This document shows, one piece after another, positions 1 to 4,957 of a stretch of DNA of 8,726 nucleotides. Below the pieces are notes generated by a model. It was not told the origin of the DNA. It saw only the letters and a list, made by a program, of their open reading frames with translations, and did not search any database. A program made the translations under genes and the position numbers. Each line of letters opens with the position of its first letter. Position 1 is the stretch's first letter. The stretch comes from an uncultured Eubacteriales bacterium (lineage in GTDB: Bacteria > Bacillota > Clostridia > Christensenellales > Aristaeellaceae): contig URJN01000081.1 in assembly GCA_900548125.1 (NCBI GenBank), positions 1 through 8,726 of the forward strand, given 5' to 3'.

Positions 1-9
1 CGAAGGTTT

Positions 10-60
10 CCAAAGGGCGACCGGAAAGCCCTTTGGTGGGGCGATGGGGCAAAGCCCCAT
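10..60. repeat. Two adjacent hairpins, probable dispersed intergenic repeat
   Basis: Positions 10-36 form a perfect 9-bp stem (CCAAAGGGC with GCCCTTTGG, 9-base loop). Positions 44-60 form a perfect 7-bp stem (ATGGGGC with GCCCCAT, loop AAA). Neither is followed by a T tract on either strand, so a standard terminator is unlikely, although they lie downstream of the minus-strand gene that ends at 150. The combination of a GGGGC-TTT-GCCCC module and a CCAAAGGG/CCCTTTGG module resembles hairpin repeats I recall from intergenic regions of Oscillospirales-type genomes; that is memory, not a search. The rest of 1-149 shows no gene, only AT-rich sequence at about 70-110. Confidence 0.5.
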
Positions 61-149
61 ATCCACAAATGCCTAGATATTTATTTCTTGAAATGTTCGG
101 TTTAAGCTTGACAGCCCCCTTGTTTTGTAGACGCGAATCGGTTTTAGGA

Positions 150-1079
150 TTATCGAATAGCGTCTGCCACAATCAGCGGGCTGATGGCGTTATAGCTCTG
201 TCCGTTTTGCAGCAGGTAGACGGTATAGGCTCTGCCGCGGGAAACATTCAGATAGACCGACGCGGCGGTATCCGGAAGCGGATTCGCGCCGATGAACGCG
301 GAATCCAGCGTTTCGATATCCGAATAGGCGGGCGCGGGAAGCTGATTGGTTTCGGCGAAAAGAAATTCATAAGCACCGGAAGAAATGCGCTTGAATGCGG
401 TGACCTCTTTAAAGCGAACATCCGTGAACACCGTGCGCCCGTCGGGAAGCAGCACGTCAAGCGCACCGCTGTTCCGGGCGAGATTGCCGACGCGGAAATG
501 CGCTGTCCGCGTGGGGTAGGTACAGCAATTATCGGTGATTTTCAGCAGATCCAATCCGCCGGGGCGGTTGATGATGGCAATGGTGAACCGTCCGCCCGAT
601 TCAAAGGGAAGCGTCTTTTGGAGGTATATGTAGCCGTCCGTGCCGGTAATGGTCACGGTCTGGTAGCCGGAGGACACGCGGCTATACGCCGAAACTGCCG
701 AGAAGCTGAGCAGGCTTGCCGCACGGCGATTGCCGATAAACGCCCGGAAACCTGAATAGCCGTAAGCGGCATTCAGAAACCGAATGGCGGCGTAAGAAAA
801 CGTCGGCGTGGTCGGCAAGGGCTGAATCGCATTGCCGGGGTTAGGATAGGTGATAATGGGCGTTGGCGTGCTGTCGTCATAGACAGGCCCGCCCTCACCG
901 GGGTTGGGAAGGGGAATGACGGGCGTCTGTGCGCCGTCGTCATAGACAGGCCCGCCCTCGCCGGGGTTCGGGAGAGGGACAGAGGGGAGCTGTGCCTCGT
1001 CATCATAGACGGGTCCACCCTCGCCGGGGTTCGGCAGCGGGGCAACGGGCGTATCCAAAACGATTCGATTTTCTTCCAT
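150..1079 (-). CDS. DUF4397 domain protein with N-terminal Pro/Gly repeats
   Basis: A 309-residue protein if started at the ATG at 1077-1079. Residues 14-76 are three 21-residue repeats with the core PLPNPGEGGPVYDD, followed by a partial fourth copy (PNPG at 79-82). From about residue 97 the protein is a DUF4397-type beta-rich region with two related halves: IRFLNAAYG..IGNRR..SGYQTVTI at about 99-144 and FRVGNLARNSG..LPDGR..SSGAYEFLF from about 195. A Cys-Cys pair sits at 185-186. I see no signal peptide, membrane segment or sortase motif. Proteins with this layout are common in Clostridia, but their function is unknown. An upstream in-frame ATG at 1119-1121 would add 14 residues (MKGGRRSFF...), but it has no Shine-Dalgarno before it and would itself encode the AAAGGAGG sequence, so I prefer 1079. 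The gene lies 84 bases behind the dinB-linked 84-residue ORF and may share its transcript. Family call is fairly firm; function is open. Confidence 0.85.
   Translation of the reverse strand: MEENRIVLDTPVAPLPNPGEGGPVYDDEAQLPSVPLPNPGEGGPVYDDGAQTPVIPLPNPGEGGPVYDDSTPTPIITYPNPGNAIQPLPTTPTFSYAAIRFLNAAYGYSGFRAFIGNRRAASLLSFSAVSAYSRVSSGYQTVTITGTDGYIYLQKTLPFESGGRFTIAIINRPGGLDLLKITDNCCTYPTRTAHFRVGNLARNSGALDVLLPDGRTVFTDVRFKEVTAFKRISSGAYEFLFAETNQLPAPAYSDIETLDSAFIGANPLPDTAASVYLNVSRGRAYTVYLLQNGQSYNAISPLIVADAIR
834..1040 (-). repeat. In-frame 63-bp tandem repeat, 3 copies plus a partial fourth
   Basis: Three consecutive 63-bp units (852-1040) each encode a 21-residue repeat of the DUF4397 protein, and 834-851 encodes the start of a degenerate fourth unit (TYPNPG). 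The core PLPNPGEGGPVYDD is identical in all three units, while the following seven residues vary (EAQLPSV, GAQTPVI, STPTPII). DNA of the conserved part is nearly identical between copies, with synonymous changes, so copy number could vary by slippage or recombination without breaking the frame. Confidence 0.9.
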
Positions 1080-1143
1080 ATGGTTTTGACGGAGAAAAAA
1101 ACTCCGCCGTCCTCCTTTCATCGGGATACTGTATCGTATTCCG
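1080..1143 (-). promoter_or_regulatory. Structured leader with a hairpin between RBS and start codon
   Basis: Reading the minus strand, an imperfect inverted repeat comes first (arms CGGAATAC and GTATCCCG around 6 bases, 1143-1122, one A-C mismatch). A strong Shine-Dalgarno AAAGGAGG (GGAGG complement at 1111-1115) follows. Then a 7-bp hairpin (GGCGGAG, seven T, CTCCGTC, 1108-1088, one G-U pair), then AAAACCAT and the ATG at 1079. The linear distance from GGAGG to ATG is 31 bases, too long for normal initiation. If the hairpin is folded out, about 10 bases remain, within a workable range. The structure is read directly from sequence; its role is inferred. No convincing promoter was seen in this gap. 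Confidence 0.5.
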
Positions 1144-1163
1144 GGAAAGGGGACGGCGTGCGG

Positions 1164-1418
1164 TTATTCGGCTTCGATGAACCAGTAAACGTCATCGTGA
1201 AAGAGATAGAGTTGTTTTTCACCGACGCGGCAGGTATAGCGCATGCCCTGCCCGCCAGCCTTGAGGGACGGGGCTTCGCGCTCGTCGAGAATGCGGTCGA
1301 TCCGGACGACAGGCCCATCCTTGGCGCGGAACATCAGGGGACGGATGCGCCCGTTAAGCAGATGATCGGCGCGAACGGAAACGTAGATTTTCGCGGGATT
1401 TTCGCGATGGGCGGACAT
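1164..1418 (-). CDS. Small protein coupled to the Y-family polymerase, function unknown
   Basis: An 84-residue protein whose ATG (1416-1418) directly abuts the dinB stop codon (TAA, 1419-1421). Its Shine-Dalgarno, AAAGGAGG, lies inside the last dinB codons, so the two are almost certainly translationally coupled. The protein is soluble, with no membrane segment or signal peptide. Visible blocks are KIYVSVRADHL (10-20), RIDRILDEREAPSLKAGGQG (39-58), MRYTCRV (59-65) and the aromatic C-terminus YLFHDDVYWFIE (71-82). I recall similar small ORFs with a KAGGxGxRYT core behind Y-family polymerases in other Clostridia. The position is analogous to YolD-like proteins paired with UvrX-type polymerases in Bacillus, but I see no clear homology to that family. 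A role as an accessory factor of the polymerase is inferred from context only. Confidence 0.88.
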   Translation of the reverse strand: MSAHRENPAKIYVSVRADHLLNGRIRPLMFRAKDGPVVRIDRILDEREAPSLKAGGQGMRYTCRVGEKQLYLFHDDVYWFIEAE

Positions 1419-2672
1419 TTATGCGCCCTCCTTTCCTGTGAAACTGCGCATGGGCTGGGCGATATGCTCCTCGACGGGCGAGAGCAGCTCGCGCTGACTC
1501 AGCACGACGCCGCGAGTGACGATGCCGTGCCCGAAGCGGCGGCGCAGACCGTCAATCGAGCGTTCAAGATTCTCTTGACGCAATCGCTGCATTTCGCAGC
1601 CCGTGAAATCCAGCTGAATGGGCAGATTATCCGGACTGAGGCGGGAACAGCTCAGCCCGATGCTGCGATAGGGAAATCCGGTGGAAAAGTTCTTTTCAAA
1701 CAGGGAAAATGCCGCGGCGGAGATTTCATCGGTCAGGCTGCTGGGGCGGGTCAGCGTGGTTTGAACGGAGCGCGTGACGAGCTGGCTGTTGCGCAGGCTG
1801 AATTGAACGCATTGGGCGCGAAAACCGCCGTCGCGCAGGCGTGCGCAGACCGATTCCGCCAGCAGATAGCAAAGACAGCGCACATCTTCGGCATTTTCAA
1901 GGTCACGCGGCGGCGTGGTGCTGTTGCCGACGGACTGGATGGTGCGGGTATGCGTGCAGGGCATGACGGGGGAGGTGTCGCTGCCGGAGGCATAGGCTTT
2001 GAGCAGAGCACCGTTTTTGCCGAGTAGACGGGTGAGCAGCGTTTCGCTGCATCGGGCGAGGTCGCCGATGGTATACACGCCGATGGAGGCGAGCCGCCGC
2101 TGGGTACTGGGCCCGACATAGAGCAGTTCGCCTGCGGAAAGCGGGGCGACTTGACGGGCGTAGTTCTCCGGATACAGCGCGGTGACGGCGTCCGGCTTTT
2201 TCATATCGCTGCCCAGCTTGGCAAAGACCTTATTGTTGGCGACGCCGACGGAAATGGTGATGCCCAGCTCGTTTTTGACGCGACAGCGAATCTCATCGGC
2301 AATCCGTGCGCCGTCGCGCAGGGTCACGCCGCGTCCGCTGAGATCCAGCCACGCTTCATCCAGTCCAAAAGGCTCGACGCGGTCGGAATAGCTTTCGTAC
2401 AGCTTGCGCATGCGCTGACTGAAACGCATATACAGCGGAAAATCCGGCGGGACACAGACGAGACCGGGGCATTTCTGCTTGGCCTGCCAGATGGGTTCGC
2501 CGGTCTTGACGCCGAAGGATTTTGCAAGCGGGTTTTTGGTCAGGATGATGCCGTGCCGCGCCGCGACATCGCCGCCGACGGCGACGGGCTTTTCGCGAAT
2601 CTGGGGGGTATACAGGCATTCAACGGAAGCGTAATAGCTGTTGGCGTCGCAATGCAGAATGACTCGTTCCAT
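1419..2672 (-). CDS. dinB: Y-family translesion DNA polymerase (Pol IV / UmuC family)
   Basis: A 417-residue error-prone polymerase that copies past damaged template bases. The palm domain carries the catalytic acids: D9 in LHCDANSYYASVE and D105-E106 in FGLDEAWLDL. Y14 sits at the steric-gate position that excludes ribonucleotides. A helix-hairpin-helix region follows at about 175-215 (LLYVGPSTQRRLASIGVYTIGDLA), and then the little-finger domain to the C-terminus. QLDF at 353-356 sits where this subfamily usually has a QLDLF-type beta-clamp motif, so the motif appears shortened by one residue. The start at 2672 is chosen because TGAGGTGA lies 6-7 bases before it; the in-frame ATG at 2699 lies inside the LexA box and has no such site. 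It is first in a probable operon with the 84-residue protein. A perfect LexA box and a strong promoter lie just upstream, so DNA-damage induction is expected. The sequence resembles the UmuC-like Gram-positive branch as much as classical DinB, so the symbol is a family label. Confidence 0.96.
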   Translation of the reverse strand: MERVILHCDANSYYASVECLYTPQIREKPVAVGGDVAARHGIILTKNPLAKSFGVKTGEPIWQAKQKCPGLVCVPPDFPLYMRFSQRMRKLYESYSDRVEPFGLDEAWLDLSGRGVTLRDGARIADEIRCRVKNELGITISVGVANNKVFAKLGSDMKKPDAVTALYPENYARQVAPLSAGELLYVGPSTQRRLASIGVYTIGDLARCSETLLTRLLGKNGALLKAYASGSDTSPVMPCTHTRTIQSVGNSTTPPRDLENAEDVRCLCYLLAESVCARLRDGGFRAQCVQFSLRNSQLVTRSVQTTLTRPSSLTDEISAAAFSLFEKNFSTGFPYRSIGLSCSRLSPDNLPIQLDFTGCEMQRLRQENLERSIDGLRRRFGHGIVTRGVVLSQRELLSPVEEHIAQPMRSFTGKEGA

Positions 2673-2692
2673 GTCGTTCACCTCAGAAAATA

Positions 2693-2706
2693 CGAACAAG
2701 TGTTCC
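2693..2706. promoter_or_regulatory. LexA (SOS) operator upstream of dinB
   Basis: The 14-mer CGAACAAGTGTTCC fits the Gram-positive LexA/DinR consensus CGAACRNRYGTTYC at every position. It lies 20 bases upstream of the dinB start and 8 bases downstream of the -10 box, covering the expected transcription start, where a repressor would block polymerase. Confidence 0.9.
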
Positions 2707-2714
2707 TTAAATCC

Positions 2715-2742
2715 ATTATACGCGGATTCGCGGGAATGTCAA
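2715..2742 (-). promoter_or_regulatory. SigA-type promoter of the dinB operon
   Basis: On the minus strand TTGACA (2742-2737) and TATAAT (2720-2715) are both perfect consensus hexamers, separated by 16 bases. Such a strong promoter next to a LexA box is typical of a gene that is tightly repressed and then strongly induced. Confidence 0.88.
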
Positions 2743-2889
2743 TAGAAAAGTCATCCAATCGGTTACTCGGCGAAGCGGACGATGCGCTGTACATGATCTG
2801 CGGAAATAGGACAGAGTGTGAAAAGCGAGGCGGACGGGGATGGCGTAATGGACAGGCAGCCGCGCATAAGCTCGCAAGAGGTGATGTGC

Positions 2890-3585
2890 ATGTTTGCAGG
2901 GCTGACGCTCCTGCTTTTGCAGGATGCGTTGTTTTTTCTGGGATATCTGGCGCGGGGAACGGCGTTTCCCAAACCGCTGGGCAGGGAAGAAGAAGCGCGT
3001 ATGATTGAGCGCATGCAGGCGGGGGACGGCGAGGCGCGGGCTTCGCTGATTGAGCATAACCTTCGTCTTGCCGCGCATATCGCCCGAAAATACACCGTGC
3101 CGGGCTATGACGCGGATGACCTGATTTCAATCGGCACGGTGGGGCTGATTAAGGGCGTCAACACCTACAAACCCGAATCGGGGACACAGCTGAGCACCTA
3201 TTGTGCGCGGTGCATTGAAAACGAGATCCTCATGTGTCTGCGCGCAAGCCAGAAGCGCAGGGGCGATGTGTCCCTGCAGGAGCCGATTGGCGTTGACCGA
3301 GAGGGAAACGAAATTACGCTCATCGACGTATTAGGCACGGATGGCGGCGAGGTGCATGGCGAGGTGGAGCGGCGCATCAGTCTGCAAAGCGTCCGCGTGC
3401 TGGCGGAAAAATGTCTGCGGGGACGGGAGGCGACTGTTATCCGCATGCGATACGGCTTGATGGACGGAAAAATCTACGCACAGCAGGAGGTCGCCGACAA
3501 GCTGGGCATCTCCCGCTCTTACGTTTCACGAATCGAAAAGAAGGCACTGGAAAGGCTGAAACACGCATTTGAGACGGGAGGCTGA
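2890..3585 (+). CDS. sigK: Sporulation sigma factor SigK with pro-sequence
   Basis: A 231-residue sigma-70 family factor matching SigK, which directs late mother-cell transcription during endospore formation. The hydrophobic N-terminus (MFAGLTLLLLQDALFFLGYL) matches the membrane-tethering pro-sequence. By alignment with remembered B. subtilis pro-SigK, SpoIVFB-type cleavage would fall near G18/Y19, before the conserved AFPKPL (25-30). Region 2 spans about 50-118 (EHNLRLAAHIARKY, DDLISIGTVGLIKG, YCARCIENEILM). The PIGVDREGNEITLIDVLGTD block (132-151) and a region 4 helix-turn-helix ending in LGISRSYVSRIEKKAL (205-220) complete the family signature. The ATG at 2890 is preceded by AGAGGTGA at 5-base spacing; upstream GTG/ATG codons at 2818, 2848 and 2884 have poorer sites and would add residues absent from the family. 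The gene is not interrupted by a skin-like element. It is divergent from the dinB operon. I could not identify a SigE- or SigK-type promoter. Confidence 0.95.
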   Translation: MFAGLTLLLLQDALFFLGYLARGTAFPKPLGREEEARMIERMQAGDGEARASLIEHNLRLAAHIARKYTVPGYDADDLISIGTVGLIKGVNTYKPESGTQLSTYCARCIENEILMCLRASQKRRGDVSLQEPIGVDREGNEITLIDVLGTDGGEVHGEVERRISLQSVRVLAEKCLRGREATVIRMRYGLMDGKIYAQQEVADKLGISRSYVSRIEKKALERLKHAFETGG

Positions 3586-3612
3586 TGTGCTTCCCAATGA
3601 AACAGGAGATAC

Positions 3613-3711
3613 ATGGCAAATCTGCGACGTGAAGCTCTGAAAGAGCGGAGTGTCCGCCCAAGACGGCAAGAAAAAAGCGGCAACAGGCGCGTTCTTGATG
3701 AAAATACTTGA
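3613..3711 (+). CDS. Possible 32-residue basic peptide between sigK and efp
   Basis: A short ORF starts 27 bases after the sigK stop, behind AGGAG with 4-base spacing (slightly short). The peptide is arginine-rich (8 Arg, 2 Lys against 5 acidic residues), beginning MANLRREALKERSVRPRR. It has no hydrophobic segment. Its stop codon overlaps the -35 box of the efp promoter. It could be co-transcribed with sigK. I do not recognise it, and an ORF this short can occur by chance; conservation in relatives would decide. Confidence 0.35.
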   Translation: MANLRREALKERSVRPRRQEKSGNRRVLDENT

Positions 3712-3736
3712 TTTATTGAAAAAGACGTGATAAAAT
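3708..3736 (+). promoter_or_regulatory. Probable SigA-type promoter of efp
   Basis: TTGATT (3708-3713) and TAAAAT (3731-3736) are separated by 17 bases. The predicted start near 3743 gives a leader of about 90 bases before efp. That leader contains short palindromic stretches (GCAC-GA-GTGC near 3741-3750; GATGC and GCATC flanking about 3778-3802), but nothing I recognise as a riboswitch. The hexamers themselves lie in an inverted repeat, CTTGATTT (3707-3714) with AAATCAAG (3733-3740). Confidence 0.6.
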
Positions 3737-3835
3737 CAAGGCACGAGTGCATATTGCTGATTACGACGTCGCCCTTGATGCGGCGGCGTTTGGCGTGCAT
3801 CAGATATTTCAGATACATATATGGAGGGATTCCAC

Positions 3836-4393
3836 ATGATTACTGCAGGCGATTTCCGTAAGGGCGTTACCATTGAGTGGGAGGGCGGCGTCTGGACGAT
3901 CGTTGATTTCCAGCACGTTAAGCCGGGCAAGGGCGCTGCGTTCGTCCGCACCAAGCTCAAGAACGTGATGACCGGCGCTGTGGTCGAGCGCTCCTTCAAC
4001 CCGACCGATAAGCAGCCGCGCGCGACCATCGAGACCAAGGAGATGCAGTACGTCTACAACGACGGCGAATTCTACTACTTCATGGATCAGGAGACCTTTG
4101 AGCAGATCCCGCTGACCTTCGATCAGGTCGAGGACGCGATCCGCTTCATGAAGGAAGAGACCATGGCGACCGTCCGCTTCTTCAAGGGCAAGGCGTTCTC
4201 CGTTGAAGCTCCGAACTTCGTCGTGCTGGAGGTTACCGACACCGAGCCGGGCTTCAAGGGCGACACCACCAGCAACACCACCAAGCCGGCTACGCTGGAG
4301 ACCGGTTATCAGATCGCGGTGCCGCTGTTCATCAACATCGGCGACAAGATCCGCGTCGATACCCGCGACGGCTCCTACATGTCCCGCGCGTAA
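3836..4393 (+). CDS. efp: Elongation factor P
   Basis: A 185-residue protein of normal EF-P length. It binds ribosomes stalled on polyproline stretches and promotes peptide bond formation. The N-terminal KOW-like domain starts MITAGDFRKGVTIEWEGG and carries the tip loop HVKPGKGAAFVR, with K32 at the position that is modified in many bacteria. Two OB domains follow, ending in the conserved block GDKIRVDTRDGSYMSRA. The ATG at 3836 is preceded by GGAGGG at 7-base spacing; the in-frame ATG at 3821 overlaps that ribosome binding site and is rejected. No modification enzyme gene is in the window. It is followed after 30 bases by the CD1247-like gene, likely in the same transcript. The PLPNPGEGG repeats of the DUF4397 protein are proline-rich but contain no PPP run, so a link to EF-P is not implied. 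Confidence 0.98.
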   Translation: MITAGDFRKGVTIEWEGGVWTIVDFQHVKPGKGAAFVRTKLKNVMTGAVVERSFNPTDKQPRATIETKEMQYVYNDGEFYYFMDQETFEQIPLTFDQVEDAIRFMKEETMATVRFFKGKAFSVEAPNFVVLEVTDTEPGFKGDTTSNTTKPATLETGYQIAVPLFINIGDKIRVDTRDGSYMSRA

Positions 4394-4423
4394 GCTGAAC
4401 AGCGAGAGAAAGGCGGCGTAACC

Positions 4424-4852
4424 ATGAGCAGAATCGGCGAAAAGGTTGCTTATCTCAAGGGTTTGGCTGAGGGGCTCGGCGTTAACGCTGAAACCGAACA
4501 GGGCAGACTGATGCTCGCCATGATTGACACGATGGAAGCCCTCGCAGGCAAATGCGAGGAGACCGACGAGCGCGTGAGCGAGCTGTCCGAATATGTCGAG
4601 GAAATCGACAGCGACGTCAGCGACTTGGAGGAGGTACTCTTCTCTGAGGATGAGGACGACGAGGATGACGAAGAGGATGATGATGACGACGACGATGAGG
4701 ACGGCGACGGACTGATCGAGTACGAGTGCCCGCACTGCGGCACGGTCATCTTCTTTGATGAGGACGCCTTTGATATGGAAGAGGAGCATCTTTGCCCGAA
4801 CTGCCACCGCAAGGTCTTTGAAGAAGACGGCGACGACAACGGCGAAGAGTAA
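4424..4852 (+). CDS. CD1247-type acidic zinc-ribbon protein
   Basis: A 142-residue soluble protein of unknown function in three parts. The helical N-terminal domain (MSRIGEKVAYLKGLAEGLGV, then 45-70 probably coiled coil) matches what is named the CD1247 N-terminal domain in Clostridia. Residues 75-93 are an uninterrupted run of 19 Asp/Glu residues. A C-terminal zinc ribbon has CPHC at 102-105 and CPNC at 124-127, which together should bind one zinc ion, followed by another acidic tail. It starts 30 bases after efp, behind AAAGGCGG, and is probably co-transcribed with it; I recall this pairing from other Clostridia. The acidic tract suggests binding to a basic partner or nucleic-acid mimicry, but that is inference. 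A strong terminator follows. Confidence 0.88.
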   Translation: MSRIGEKVAYLKGLAEGLGVNAETEQGRLMLAMIDTMEALAGKCEETDERVSELSEYVEEIDSDVSDLEEVLFSEDEDDEDDEEDDDDDDDEDGDGLIEYECPHCGTVIFFDEDAFDMEEEHLCPNCHRKVFEEDGDDNGEE

Positions 4853-4873
4853 GCGCAACATATAAGGCTGTAC

Positions 4874-4918
4874 AAAAGGGCTGATGCGGGGCAGGGTTTC
4901 TCGCGCAGCCCTTTTTTT
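4874..4918 (+). terminator. Rho-independent terminator after the efp operon
   Basis: AAAAGGGCTG (4874-4883) pairs with CAGCCC plus T residues (4906 onward), with a further GCG/CGC pairing inside the loop. A run of seven T (4912-4918) follows. It closes the efp / CD1247-like unit and lies 40 bases before the first VanW gene. Confidence 0.9.
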
Positions 4919-4957
4919 CACATCGGGTGTCAAAATCAGGATATTGAGGATAGACGC

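Noticed and set aside
1080..2027. Long plus-strand ORF (315 codons) opposite dinB and the 84-residue gene
   Set aside because: It is antisense to genes with clear family motifs and has no recognisable domain; GC-rich codon use creates long shadow frames here.
2740..2880. SigE/SigK-type promoter upstream of sigK
   Set aside because: CATCCAAT at 2752-2759 resembles a SigE -10 box and CATAAGCT at 2864-2871 resembles a SigK -10 box, but neither has a matching -35 element, and the second would place the transcript start inside the ribosome binding site.
2890..3585. Skin-element interruption of sigK
   Set aside because: The gene reads through from the pro-sequence to region 4 in one frame with no recombinase or insertion.
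3667..3698. CAAGAA/TTCTTG pairing as a sigK terminator
   Set aside because: The stem is only 6 bp with a 20-base loop and no T tract.
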